Assembly: GCA_964647625.1 (NCBI GenBank)
Contig: CAZYHZ010000018.1
Span: 1 to 64,000 of the forward strand
From: DASRJG01 sp964647625
Lineage (GTDB): Bacteria > Acidobacteriota > Polarisedimenticolia > Polarisedimenticolales > DASRJG01
Reading direction: 5' to 3'
Length of the DNA: 64,000 bases
The position numbers and the translations under genes are program-made. The notes beneath the pieces were generated by a model, which did not search any database, had not been told where the DNA came from, and saw only the letters and a program-made list of their open reading frames with translations. Shown here piece by piece: positions 42,732 through 51,052 of the stretch. How positions within the stretch are numbered: position 1 is the stretch's first letter; each line of letters opens with the position of its first letter.

Positions 42732-43040
42732 TCAGTTGCCCTGCTGGAGCGTGTCGTTGACGGCCTGGGTGTGCTGCGCCGTGTTCTTGTCCATCGTGTC
42801 CAGGTTCGGACGGGAGGGCGGCGACCCGTTCCAAGTGTCGTCCGACGCCGAGGTCGAGCTTCCCGTCGGATCGGCAGCCGAAGCGGCGGGGTCCTCACCC
42901 TGCGCCTTCGCCCTCTCGTGCCGCTTCACCGCCATCGCGGACGGAGCCACCGACTTGAAGTTGTTCATGGCGACGAAGAAGATCACCGCCAGAACGATCA
43001 GGAGAACCACGAACCCGAATCCGCCGCCTTGTCGTCTCAT
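42732..43040 (-). CDS. Small single-pass membrane protein, 102 aa
   Basis: One helix near the N terminus (GFGFVVLLIVLAVIFFVAMN, residues 7-26), then a hydrophilic Ala/Ser/Asp/Gln-rich tail with basic HERAKAQGED and a low-complexity end, probably disordered. No recognisable domain. It would be inner-membrane anchored. Upstream of pruA on the same strand (63-bp gap) and divergent from gluQ. Not conserved enough by eye to name. Confidence 0.65.
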   Translation of the reverse strand: MRRQGGGFGFVVLLIVLAVIFFVAMNNFKSVAPSAMAVKRHERAKAQGEDPAASAADPTGSSTSASDDTWNGSPPSRPNLDTMDKNTAQHTQAVNDTLQQGN

Positions 43041-43112
43041 GAGGACAATCTGGGTTCCGGGGCACCGGCTGTCCACGTAGGGGAAAAAGGCTGGCTGTGG
43101 CATCGTTTCCCG

Positions 43113-44027
43113 GTGAACCGGCGAGGCCGATACGCGCCGTCCCCGACGGGGACCACCCACCTGGGGAACGCCTCCACCGCGCTCGCTGCGTGGCTTTCGG
43201 CGCGCTCCGGCGGGAGCGCGTTCGTCATGCGAATGGAAGATCTCGATCGTGCGCGCGTCGTCGAGGGAAGCGCCGAGGGGATTCTCTCGGATCTCGAATG
43301 GCTCGGGCTGGACTGGGACGAGGGGCCGGATCGGGGTGGGCCGTTCGCGCCGTACGTCCAGAGCGAGCGGCAGGCGCACTATGCCGCCGCGTTCGCACGC
43401 TTGCGACAGGCGCGATGCGTCTATCCGTGCTTCTGCAGCCGCAAGGACATCCAGTCGGCGGCGAGCGCGCCTCAAGCCCCCGGCGACGAGGCGCTCTATC
43501 CCGGCACGTGCCGTACGCTCGGCGGCGACGATGTCGCTCGGCGGATCGCAGCGAAGGCAGCTCACGCGTGGCGCTTTCGCGTCGATCCCGGCGCCATCCC
43601 CGGATTCGACGACCGCATTCACGGACGTTTCGCAGCGCCGCCGGGATCGGTGGGAGATTTCGTCGTCCTCCGGGCGGACGGCGTTCCCGCATATCAGCTC
43701 GCGGTCGTGGTCGACGACATCGCCATGGACATCGGCGAGGTGGTGCGCGGCGAGGATCTCCTCACTTCGACGGTTCGCCAGCTCATGCTCTATCGCGCGC
43801 TCGGGGCCGCGCCCCCGGAGTTCGCGCACGTCCCGATCCTGTTAGGCGACGACGGCGTGCGCCTGTCGAAGCGGCACCGAGGCGTGACGCTGCGAGAGCT
43901 TCGAGACGGAGGGATGTCGGCGGCGGCACTCGTGGGCCGTCTCGCTCACGGTCTCGGTCTGCGCCCCACCGATGCGCCCGTCGAAGCACGCGAGCTGATC
44001 GGGGACACTCCCCTTTTTCACCCATAA
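43113..44027 (+). CDS. gluQ: Glutamyl-Q tRNA(Asp) synthetase
   Basis: 304 residues from the GTG at 43113. Class I HIGH-like motif RYAPSPTGTTHLGNASTALA at the very N terminus, RMEDLDRARVVEGSAEGILS, four-ligand zinc site with cysteines in YPCFCSRKDIQ and LYPGTCR, and KMSKS-like RLSKRHRGVTLREL. It lacks an anticodon-binding domain, typical of GluQ-RS, which attaches glutamate to queuosine-34 of tRNA(Asp). The last eight residues (GDTPLFHP) and the TAA at 44025-44027 come from the palindromic repeat that follows, in the same reading frame as the repeat in dnaE2, so the native C terminus has been replaced. Confidence 0.92.
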   Translation: MNRRGRYAPSPTGTTHLGNASTALAAWLSARSGGSAFVMRMEDLDRARVVEGSAEGILSDLEWLGLDWDEGPDRGGPFAPYVQSERQAHYAAAFARLRQARCVYPCFCSRKDIQSAASAPQAPGDEALYPGTCRTLGGDDVARRIAAKAAHAWRFRVDPGAIPGFDDRIHGRFAAPPGSVGDFVVLRADGVPAYQLAVVVDDIAMDIGEVVRGEDLLTSTVRQLMLYRALGAAPPEFAHVPILLGDDGVRLSKRHRGVTLRELRDGGMSAAALVGRLAHGLGLRPTDAPVEARELIGDTPLFHP

Positions 44028-44171
44028 GGGGACATTCGTCTTTTTCTTACGAAGGGAATAGGGGACAGTCCCCTTTTTCTTACAAAGCTTCAGAGTGCGA
44101 AGCTTTAGAAGAAAAAGGGGACTGTCCCCTATTCCCTTCGTAAGAAAAAGACGAATGTCCCCTTATGGGTG
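44001..44171. repeat. Nested composite palindromic element after gluQ
   Basis: 72-bp arms (44019-44090 and 44100-44171) match at 70 positions around a 9-bp loop. The inner part is the same element as in dnaE2 (GGGGACAGTCCCCTTTTTCTT and complement); outside it is another unit (GGGGACATTCGTCTTTTTCTTAC), and a further diverged unit, GGGGACACTCCCCTTTTTCA, begins at 44001. It looks like one element inserted in another. It provides the stop codon of gluQ and could form a very strong hairpin. Confidence 0.9.
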
Positions 44172-44175
44172 TTGA

Positions 44176-44216
44176 ACCGTGAACTGTGAACCAGTTCGCA
44201 GTTGACAGTTCACGGT
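44176..44216. repeat. GTGAACTGTGAAC-type inverted repeat abutting a stop codon
   Basis: 16-bp arms ACCGTGAACTGTGAAC (44176-44191) and GTTGACAGTTCACGGT (44201-44216), one mismatch, 9-bp loop. The TAG of the M28 peptidase gene (minus strand, 44219-44217) follows immediately. The repeated GTGAACT units parallel the GAGAGTC units in dnaE2, though the sequences differ. Confidence 0.75.
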
Positions 44217-45599
44217 CTACTTCGGCGGGGCGATATAGCGGGGCAGCGGCGGATCGAGCTCGGCGAGCTGCCATGCCATGACCGCCATGGCGGTGGCGTT
44301 CATCGCGAGGTCGTGCGGATCGACCTTGTCGAGCGTGTCGGCCATCGTGTGATGGATGTCGAAGTAGTGAGTCCCGTCCTGGCGCAAGCCGAGCTGCGGC
44401 ACGCCGGCGTCGGCCATCGCGGAGACGTCCGCTCCGCCGCCTCCTTCGATGACGTCGTCCGCGGCAATCAACGCGAGCGGAGCGGCGAGCGTCGCGACGA
44501 CGTCCTTGGCGCCGGATCCGGCCGTCACGCCAAAACCCAGCGGCCGCGCGCCGCCCGAGTCCGATTCGATCGCGGCCACGTGCTTTGAAAGCTCCGCGGC
44601 GTGCGCCGCGGCGTAGGCCTTGCCGCCGCGCAGACCGTTCTCCTCGTTGGTGTACAGCACGACCCGGATCGTGCGCTTCGGCTTCAGCGACAGCGAGCGG
44701 ATCAGTCGCATCGCCTCCATCGAGATCGCGCACCCCGCGCCGTCGTCCTGCGCGCCGGTGCCGACGTCCCAAGAGTCGAGATGCCCGCCGATCACGAGAA
44801 CCTCGTCGGGTGCCGAGGAGCCGCGGATCTCACCGACGACGTTGGCGTCATCGCCGTCCGGCAGATTGCGGCAGGTCGTCGTGAACCGGACCTTCACCGT
44901 CTCGCCGGCCGCGAGGAAGCGATGCATCAGCTCGGCGTCTTCCGGCGAGACCGCGGCCGCGGGAATGTGCCGGACGCCTTCTTCGTAGGCCATCGCACCG
45001 GTGTGTGGGAGCCTGAGGTCCGCCGTCGCGAGCGATCGGATCAGCATCCCGATCGCACCCACCTTCGCCGCCGCTGCGGCACCCTTCGAGCGCAGGTCGG
45101 CGGCGGAACCGTAACCCCGCGTGTCTCCACCGTTCGGGTAGATGCGCTTGTTGAACAGGACGATCTTTCCCTTGGCCTTGTCCCCCAGCGCCGCGGTCTC
45201 GGCGAGGCTCGCCACCTCGACGACCTCGCCCGTGACGCCGCCCGGACCGGTCCCATCGCTCATCCCGAGCGCGAGGATCACCATCGGGTGCTCCGCCGGC
45301 GCGAGGATCGCTCCTTCGGCGTCCCCGCGGACCCAGCGCGGCACGGTGACCTTTTCAGTGTGGACGTTGGCGAGGCCATCGCGCTTTAGCTCGTCCACGC
45401 ACCATGCGACGGCTTTCTCGTGGGCGGGAGAGCCGGAGAGCCGCGGCCCGATGCGATCGGTCAGCCAGGCGAGCTTGCGGTACGCGGAATCGGTCGCGAG
45501 CCCGGCCGCGATGATGCGCGACACCGGACCGCCGTCACTCGTCGAGACGGCCATCGCGAGAACGCCCACGCACAGGGCGGTGACGCCGATTCGCTTCAT
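44217..45599 (-). CDS. Exported M28 carboxypeptidase Q-like peptidase
   Basis: 460 residues. Signal peptide MKRIGVTALCVGVLAMAVSTS. Domain order: an N-terminal part (WLTDRIGPRLSGSPAHEKAV), PA-like insert (GKIVLFNKRIYPNGGDTRGY, GAIGMLIRSLATADLRLP), then the dizinc catalytic domain with VLVIGGHLDSWDVGTGAQDD (His and Asp ligands), VLYTNEENGLRGGKAYAA (Glu), ESDSGGARPLGF and a late THYFDIHHTMADT. The layout matches carboxypeptidase Q/PGCP. Likely periplasmic dipeptide or peptide hydrolysis. Its TAG abuts the palindrome at 44176-44216. Confidence 0.9.
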   Translation of the reverse strand: MKRIGVTALCVGVLAMAVSTSDGGPVSRIIAAGLATDSAYRKLAWLTDRIGPRLSGSPAHEKAVAWCVDELKRDGLANVHTEKVTVPRWVRGDAEGAILAPAEHPMVILALGMSDGTGPGGVTGEVVEVASLAETAALGDKAKGKIVLFNKRIYPNGGDTRGYGSAADLRSKGAAAAAKVGAIGMLIRSLATADLRLPHTGAMAYEEGVRHIPAAAVSPEDAELMHRFLAAGETVKVRFTTTCRNLPDGDDANVVGEIRGSSAPDEVLVIGGHLDSWDVGTGAQDDGAGCAISMEAMRLIRSLSLKPKRTIRVVLYTNEENGLRGGKAYAAAHAAELSKHVAAIESDSGGARPLGFGVTAGSGAKDVVATLAAPLALIAADDVIEGGGGADVSAMADAGVPQLGLRQDGTHYFDIHHTMADTLDKVDPHDLAMNATAMAVMAWQLAELDPPLPRYIAPPK

Positions 45600-45638
45600 C
45601 GAGGTCGCATGTTAACCTCGCGCCTCCGGAGATCCGCG

Positions 45639-46880
45639 ATGAATGTGAAGCCGTTCCGGGCGCTCAGGCCGCGCGCCGATCTCGCGTCCAGGATCGCCAG
45701 CCTCCCGTACGACGTCCTCGATTCGAGCGAAGCGCGGGCGTTGGCCCAGGGCGATCCGGACACGTTCTTACACGTCGTGAAGTCCGAGATCGATCTCCCT
45801 TCGGACATCGACCCGCACGACCCGCGCGTATACGCCAAGGCCCGCGAAAACTTCGACATGATGCGTCGCGAGGGCCGGCTCGTTCGCGACGATCGACCCG
45901 CGTTCTACGTCTACCGCCTGACGATGGGGGCCCACGTCCAAACGGGGCTCGTCGGCGCGGTTCTCGTCGACGACTATGTCGAGGGGCGCGTGCGAAAGCA
46001 CGAGCACACGCGGCCCGACAAGGAAGACGACCGGACGCGGCACGCCGACGCGATCGGAGCCCATCCCGGGCCGGTCTTCCTCGCGTACCGCGACCGGGGC
46101 GATATCGACGCCCTCGTTGCGAAGGCGACCGCGCGCCCCGCGGCGGTCGACTTCATCGCGGCGGACGGCGTCGCTCACGCGCTGTGGGTCGTCGACGACA
46201 CCGGCGAAACGCGCGACCTTGCCGGCGCGTTCGCCGGAGTGCCGTTCAGCTACATCGCCGACGGACACCACCGCGCTGCGGCGTACGCCCGCGTGGCCGC
46301 GCTCCGCCGAGAGCGATCGGGGCCGGCACGGGACGAGCGGCCGTTCGACCGGTTTCTCGCCGTGCACTTCCCCGCGTCGCAGCTCCGGATCCTCGATTAC
46401 AACCGGCTGGTGCGCGACCTGAACGGTCTGAGTCCCGCGGAGGTCGTGCGCCGCATCGAGGCAGCCGGATTCGACGTGATCGAGCCGTGGGAGGCGCGGA
46501 CACCCGAAGCGCCGAAGCGATTCTCCATGTATCTCGGCGGCCGCTGGCGGCTCGTCGCGTCGAATTCGATTGCGACAGAAACGGATCCCGTCGCAGCGCT
46601 CGACGTCGCGATCCTCCAAGAGCGGATCCTGTCGCCGATCTTCGGGATCGGCGATCCTCGGACCGATCAACGGATCGCCTTTTCGGGAGGTATCCGGGGG
46701 TTGTCCGAGCTTTCGCGGCGCGTCGATTCGGGGGAGTTTTCCGTCGCCTTCGCGATGCATCCGACGCAGCTTGCGGACGTCATGCGCGTCGCCGACGCGT
46801 CTCGCGTGATGCCTCCCAAGAGCACCTGGTTCGAGCCGAAGCTGCGCTCCGGGCTCGTCATCCATCTTCTGGACGACTAG
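45639..46880 (+). CDS. DUF1015-domain protein
   Basis: 413 residues. Family features: VKPFRALRPRADLASRIASL and PYDVLDSSEARALAQGDPDT at the N terminus, FYVYRLTMGAHVQTGLVGAV, RVRKHEHTRPDKEDDRTRHA, the conserved ADGHHRAAAYARVAALRRER, and the late AFAMHPTQLADVMRVADA and MPPKSTWFEPKLRSGLVIHL. In many genomes it lies near serine biosynthesis genes, but no such neighbour is here. Enzymatic role unproven; the conserved His/Glu pattern suggests one. Start ATG at 45639 with GGAG upstream. Its stop overlaps that of the PilZ gene. Confidence 0.9.
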   Translation: MNVKPFRALRPRADLASRIASLPYDVLDSSEARALAQGDPDTFLHVVKSEIDLPSDIDPHDPRVYAKARENFDMMRREGRLVRDDRPAFYVYRLTMGAHVQTGLVGAVLVDDYVEGRVRKHEHTRPDKEDDRTRHADAIGAHPGPVFLAYRDRGDIDALVAKATARPAAVDFIAADGVAHALWVVDDTGETRDLAGAFAGVPFSYIADGHHRAAAYARVAALRRERSGPARDERPFDRFLAVHFPASQLRILDYNRLVRDLNGLSPAEVVRRIEAAGFDVIEPWEARTPEAPKRFSMYLGGRWRLVASNSIATETDPVAALDVAILQERILSPIFGIGDPRTDQRIAFSGGIRGLSELSRRVDSGEFSVAFAMHPTQLADVMRVADASRVMPPKSTWFEPKLRSGLVIHLLDD

Positions 46881-47665
46881 CCGCGCCGCGCTCTCCTGCC
46901 GAGCTTTTCCCGAAGCGCGGGGGCGAGCCCCGGCTTCGACAGCAGGAGCTTGATCTGGGGAACCTTCAGATCGGCGGTCACCTTCTCGGCCGTGGCAGGC
47001 GACACCTTGGGATGGATCGCGATCGCCATGCGCAGCTCGTCGTCGTTTCTGAACCGAGGATCCTGAGAGAGCGCTTCGAGCGTGCCGGGGATCAGGTAGG
47101 CCGATCCCGCGATCGCGCGCGCTTCGACGACGGTCAGGGACGGATTGTGGGCGAGCGCTTCGAGAACCGCGGGGTTGACGTCCAGCCGCAAGTAATCGCG
47201 CTCCTTGTTTCCCGCCCGGGACGCCAGGGCGATCCGCTGCGCGATCGGGATGGATTCGAGCGCCTTTTTGATTTCCAGGGGGCTGGCGCCGGGCTTCAGG
47301 CCGTCCAGGGCCCCTGCGGCGGGCGGAGGTGAGGCGAGCAGCCGCGAAAGGAGGATCTCGAGATCGTCCCGCCGCGCGGGATCCATTTCCAGGAATTCGA
47401 CGGCAATCCGTGAACCTTGGCCCTCGCGCTCAGTGCGAATGACCTTGCCCCTCAACCGGACGGACAGTTGTCCAATGGGTGATTTGAGCGAAAAATCGAG
47501 CGTTTCCGAAGCCGGCGGGTCGAAGGAACCGACCAGAAGCGCTCCGCTCCGGCTGAGATTTTGGGCCTCGCAGGGGATAGACTCGGTCCCAAGGTGCAAT
47601 TCCGCCGGGACGGAGAGCCGGAATCGATGATCGTGCCGGTTTGTGCTGTCGGGATCGACGGTCAT
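46877..47665 (-). CDS. PilZ-domain protein with C-terminal helical region
   Basis: 262 residues from the ATG at 47665 (GGAGG upstream). A PilZ domain occupies residues about 8-110: RHDHRFRLSVPAELHLG, a diverged NLSRSGALLVGS (canonical DxSxxG reads NLSRSG) and RIAVEFLEMDPARRDDLEIL. The remaining 150 residues are helix-rich, with repeats such as ALESIPIAQRIALASRAGNK, VLEALAHNPSLTVVEARAIA and LRMAIAIHPKVSPATAEKVT that resemble HEAT-like or leucine-rich variant repeats. It may sense cyclic di-GMP, but the N-terminal RxxxR reads RHDHR only in part. Partner unknown. Confidence 0.75.
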   Translation of the reverse strand: MTVDPDSTNRHDHRFRLSVPAELHLGTESIPCEAQNLSRSGALLVGSFDPPASETLDFSLKSPIGQLSVRLRGKVIRTEREGQGSRIAVEFLEMDPARRDDLEILLSRLLASPPPAAGALDGLKPGASPLEIKKALESIPIAQRIALASRAGNKERDYLRLDVNPAVLEALAHNPSLTVVEARAIAGSAYLIPGTLEALSQDPRFRNDDELRMAIAIHPKVSPATAEKVTADLKVPQIKLLLSKPGLAPALREKLGRRARRG

Positions 47666-47812
47666 ACGTGTCCTCCAGCGGGAACGGGGGCGAGTCGGCT
47701 CCCGTGGGACTTGAATCCGAGGATCGTCTATCATCTGGGGTACGACGTCTCAACGAACGCGTCGGGGCGGTCAGTGTAAAAGCGTTCGGTTTTGGGCGGA
47801 GAATTGGGTGAT

Positions 47813-48868
47813 ATGGACTCAAAATTTCCCGTCAACCCAGAAATCCTCAAGACAATCTCAGCGATAGACCGATTTCGAGACTTTTGGGCGGGCGGAACCG
47901 CGGTGCCGCTCGAGCACCTGGCGTCGATGCGATCGACGTCGCGCTTCCAGTCGGTCGCTGCGTCGTGCCGCATCGCGGGGATCCGCGCGACGGATGTCGA
48001 GGTTGTCGAGACGCTCGCGGGATCGAACGGCCCGTCGCCGTTTGCCCTCGAGCTGTCCGGGTACGCCGCGGCCATGGATCGCTCGTTCCCCGCGCCCGGG
48101 GCGATCGTGACCTTCGACGAAATCGCGGCCCTCAACGCGGTGGTCATCGGCAAGACCGGGAACCCTCCACCGCCCAGTGTGCTGCGTGAGACGCCGCTCC
48201 ACCTCGAGGTGTTCGACGCCGAAGGTCGCGCTCTCGGGCGGGTTCTTCAGACTCTACCGCCCCGATTGCTTCAGGACAAGATCGAGGACCTGGTCTCCTG
48301 GCTCGAGCTCGAGTTGCGCAGCGACGCGCAGCATCCGCTCGTCGTCGTCGGAACGTTCTTCATCTACTTCACGTCGATCAGCCCGTTCGAGCGCGGCAAC
48401 GGACGGACGGCGCGCGTGATGGTTCCTCACCTCCTGCGCCGCGCCGGCTACGGGTTCGTCGACCACGCGAGCCTCGAGCGCGTGTTCGACGAGAACCGAA
48501 TCGCGTATTACGACGCGATCGATCACGCGGAAACGAAGATCTGGACGGACGAATCGGACATCGGTCCCTGGATCGCGTTCTTCATCGAATCGGTCCAGGC
48601 GTTGACGATGCGCCTCCAGTCGAAGGTCGACATCGAATCGCGCACGCGCGAGCTGCCACCGCTGCAGCGCGCGATCCTCGCGACGATCCGCGAGAACGGC
48701 ACCGGCGCGGCCGCGCTCCTGATGGCTGCGACGGGCGCCAACCGCAACACGCTCAAGGACAATCTCCGCAGGCTGGTCGAGCGCGGATTGCTCGAGCGCA
48801 TCGGGAGCAAGCGGGGGACGATCTACAAGATTTCGACCGTCGATACGACCGAGGCGCCCGGCTCGTAG
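47813..48868 (+). CDS. Fic-domain protein lacking the catalytic histidine, with wHTH
   Basis: 351 residues from the ATG at 47813. N-terminal helix bundle of the Fic_N type, a Fic core and a C-terminal winged helix (LPPLQRAILATIRENGTGAA and LVERGLLERIGSKRGTIYKI). The active-site loop reads ISPFERGNGRTAR (residues 189-201): the canonical HPFxxGNGR has Ser190 instead of the AMP-transferring His, with the anion-binding GNGR kept. The auto-inhibitory (S/T)xxxE(G/N) helix reads SCRIAG (residues 51-56), with Ala55 instead of Glu. Both the catalytic and inhibitory residues are therefore replaced. It may bind nucleotide without AMPylation, or regulate transcription through its wHTH. Confidence 0.85.
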   Translation: MDSKFPVNPEILKTISAIDRFRDFWAGGTAVPLEHLASMRSTSRFQSVAASCRIAGIRATDVEVVETLAGSNGPSPFALELSGYAAAMDRSFPAPGAIVTFDEIAALNAVVIGKTGNPPPPSVLRETPLHLEVFDAEGRALGRVLQTLPPRLLQDKIEDLVSWLELELRSDAQHPLVVVGTFFIYFTSISPFERGNGRTARVMVPHLLRRAGYGFVDHASLERVFDENRIAYYDAIDHAETKIWTDESDIGPWIAFFIESVQALTMRLQSKVDIESRTRELPPLQRAILATIRENGTGAAALLMAATGANRNTLKDNLRRLVERGLLERIGSKRGTIYKISTVDTTEAPGS

Positions 48869-50515
48869 CTACGACAGCTTCCGCTCGACGGTGTGCCGCA
48901 GGCTCTCGGCCAGCGCGCGCGCGCGGGAGAGCGCCTGGGTCTGACGGGCCAGGAACGCGTCGGCCACGGCGCGGTCGGTGAGCCCCGGGGCGTTGATCCT
49001 CACGTTGAACGCGGCTCCTTCGGCGGCCGCGAGCGCCGCCGCGCCGGCGACCCCCGCATCCGATGCCGCAGCATCGTTGCCGCCGGCGAGCACGGACGCC
49101 GCCAGCTCGAGCGCGCGCACGCTCGCTTCCAGGACCTCGAGGGGAACCTGCATCGCGCCCTGACCTGCCGCCTCGATCGCCGCATTACGTGCGGCGACCT
49201 CGCCGGGACTCTTCTTGGGAAGCCGCCGCGCGGCGAGCACCGCGTTGAACGCGTCGGTGTCGCGGTCGACGGCATCGAGAAACCAATCCTTGAGAGCCTG
49301 CCCATCGACGCCGGCCGCCGACATCGCCGGCCGGGCGCCTTCGAGCCCGGTCTTCGCCCAAGTCAAGGCGGCGACCATCGAAGACAGCGCCGCCGACAGC
49401 GCCCCGCACAGCGCGGCGACGCTTCCCCCTCCCGGCGCGGGCGAGCTGCTCGACAGCTCGTCGGCGAAGTCTCGGAGCGTCATCGCGGCGAGGCCCGACG
49501 GAGCGCCGGCGTAGCGGTATTCGATGATCTTGTTCTGCGGCACGAACGGCGCGAGATCCGAGAGGCCCAGAGACAGCACCGCCGTGTGGATCCGTTCCTT
49601 TTCCGGCACGCCGGCGGTTTTTCCCTGCTTCGCGAGATAGTGGTCGCCGGCGGAGAGCATCGCTTCCCGCGGAATCAGCCCGACGAGCTCGCTTCCCGTG
49701 ACGCGCAGACCGAGGCATGCCGCCTCGTCACACACGGCGTCGAACACGGTGTGGAGCGGCGTCACCTTGTAGTTGGTCAGGTTGATCGACACCTGCGCGC
49801 GTCCGAACTCCTCGATGTACCAGCCGACCGCCCGGCATTCCTTGAACCGCCCCGGCACCGTCGTGGAGGTTCCGTCGGCGTTGCGCTTGCTGCGGCCCGC
49901 CTCGCGAATCGTCTGGGCGATGGTATTGGCGAGCTTCTTGTCGCGCGTGTTCAGGTTGACGTTGTAGGCGATCAGAAACTCCCGCGCGCCGATCACCGTC
50001 GCGCCGGAGCGGGCGTTGAACCGGGCCGGGCCGAAATCGGGCGCGAACTCGGTGTCCTTGATCCGCTCCGCCAAGGCTTCGTATTCGCCGCGCCGGACGT
50101 CCGCCAGCGACTTGCGATCGGGACGCGCGGCTGCGGCTTCATAGAGATAGACCGGAATTCCGAGATCGTCGCCGACGCGCCGGCCGAGCCGCCTGGCGAT
50201 GGCCACGCAATCGTCCATCGTCGCGCCCTGGACCGGGACGAAAGGACAAACGTCGGTCGCTCCCAGCCGGGGATGCTCGCCCTGGTGGCGCGTCATGTCG
50301 ATCAGCCCGGCGGCGGTCCTGATCGCGCGGAAGGCTGCCTCTTCGACGGCCTCGGGCGAGCCGATGAACGTCACCACGGTCCGGTTGGTCGCGGCACCCG
50401 GATCGACGTCGAGAAGGACGCATCCCGCGACGGACGCGATTTCAGCCGCGATGGCGTCGATCACGGCCCGGTCGCGTCCCTCGCTGAAGTTCGGCACGCA
50501 CTCGACGAGCTTCAT
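48869..50515 (-). CDS. ftcD: Bifunctional glutamate formimidoyltransferase/formimidoyl-THF cyclodeaminase
   Basis: 548 residues from the ATG at 50515. N-terminal transferase (residues about 1-320): LVECVPNFSEGRDRAVIDAI, HQGEHPRLGATDVCPFVPVQ, LVGLIPREAML; C-terminal cyclodeaminase (about 345-548): LSSSSPAPGGGSVAALCGAL, DRDTDAFNAVLAARRLPKKS. It moves the formimino group of formiminoglutamate to tetrahydrofolate and releases ammonia, in histidine breakdown. The fused form is the one known from mammals and some bacteria. No other hut gene is in view. It faces the Fic gene with adjacent stops. Confidence 0.95.
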   Translation of the reverse strand: MKLVECVPNFSEGRDRAVIDAIAAEIASVAGCVLLDVDPGAATNRTVVTFIGSPEAVEEAAFRAIRTAAGLIDMTRHQGEHPRLGATDVCPFVPVQGATMDDCVAIARRLGRRVGDDLGIPVYLYEAAAARPDRKSLADVRRGEYEALAERIKDTEFAPDFGPARFNARSGATVIGAREFLIAYNVNLNTRDKKLANTIAQTIREAGRSKRNADGTSTTVPGRFKECRAVGWYIEEFGRAQVSINLTNYKVTPLHTVFDAVCDEAACLGLRVTGSELVGLIPREAMLSAGDHYLAKQGKTAGVPEKERIHTAVLSLGLSDLAPFVPQNKIIEYRYAGAPSGLAAMTLRDFADELSSSSPAPGGGSVAALCGALSAALSSMVAALTWAKTGLEGARPAMSAAGVDGQALKDWFLDAVDRDTDAFNAVLAARRLPKKSPGEVAARNAAIEAAGQGAMQVPLEVLEASVRALELAASVLAGGNDAAASDAGVAGAAALAAAEGAAFNVRINAPGLTDRAVADAFLARQTQALSRARALAESLRHTVERKLS

Positions 50516-50615
50516 GGGGCCGGATTGTAGCTTGCGGGTCAGGTGCAACGAAGAATTTACGGCCGCGTCACACGACCGCCATGACGGACACACATCTTCG
50601 TCGAGGAGGGACGCC

Positions 50616-50948
50616 ATGACGGACTTCGATGACGTCGAAACGCTGCTGCAGGATGCCATCGACCTTCTCGCCGACAGCGGGTTCCCGCTGGCGGCGGAGA
50701 CGCTTCGCGACAATCTCCGGGTGATCCGGCAGGCCCCGACCGCGGGCGCGAGGCGGCATCGGATGTTTCAGCTCCGCGACCTGTTCGACGGGGCCGGGTC
50801 GGCGGCCGACATGTACTTCTGCACGTCGGCGGACGCCGGTCAGGGGCTGAGGTTCCGCCGGACCGACGAGCATCGCCACGGCGAGCAGCGCTACCGGCGC
50901 ACGCTCGCGTTGATTCAGGAGATTCTGGCGGCCGACCAAGTCGCCTAG
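50616..50948 (+). CDS. Small conserved hypothetical protein, 110 aa
   Basis: Mainly helical soluble protein: MTDFDDVETLLQDAIDLLAD, SGFPLAAETLRDNLRVIRQA, then RRHRMFQLRDLFDGAGSAAD, MYFCTSADAGQGLRFRRTDE and a C-terminal helix RYRRTLALIQEILAADQVA. The pattern recalls small helical DUFs (possibly DUF6966-like), not a confident match. ATG at 50616 is preceded by GAGGAGGG. Transcribed divergently from ftcD. Its TAG is immediately followed by the repeat element at 50948-51014. Confidence 0.7.
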   Translation: MTDFDDVETLLQDAIDLLADSGFPLAAETLRDNLRVIRQAPTAGARRHRMFQLRDLFDGAGSAADMYFCTSADAGQGLRFRRTDEHRHGEQRYRRTLALIQEILAADQVA

Positions 50949-51014
50949 GGGGCAGGGGAGCGCCCTTTTTTCTTCCCTCCCCGTTGTAGAAAAAAGGGTC
51001 GCCCCCTGTCCCCC
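50948..51014. repeat. GGGGCAGGGGAGCGCCC-type palindromic element at a gene end
   Basis: Imperfect inverted repeat: the left arm (50948-50974) and right arm (50988-51014) match apart from an indel and two mismatches, both carrying a CTTTTTTCT tract next to a G/C palindrome. The design is parallel to the GGGGACAGTCCCC element but the sequence differs. The last base of the TAG of the 110-aa gene is its first base. Confidence 0.75.
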
Positions 51015-51052
51015 GGCAGCCTCCCGGCGATAATGACCGGCCCGGAGGCGCC

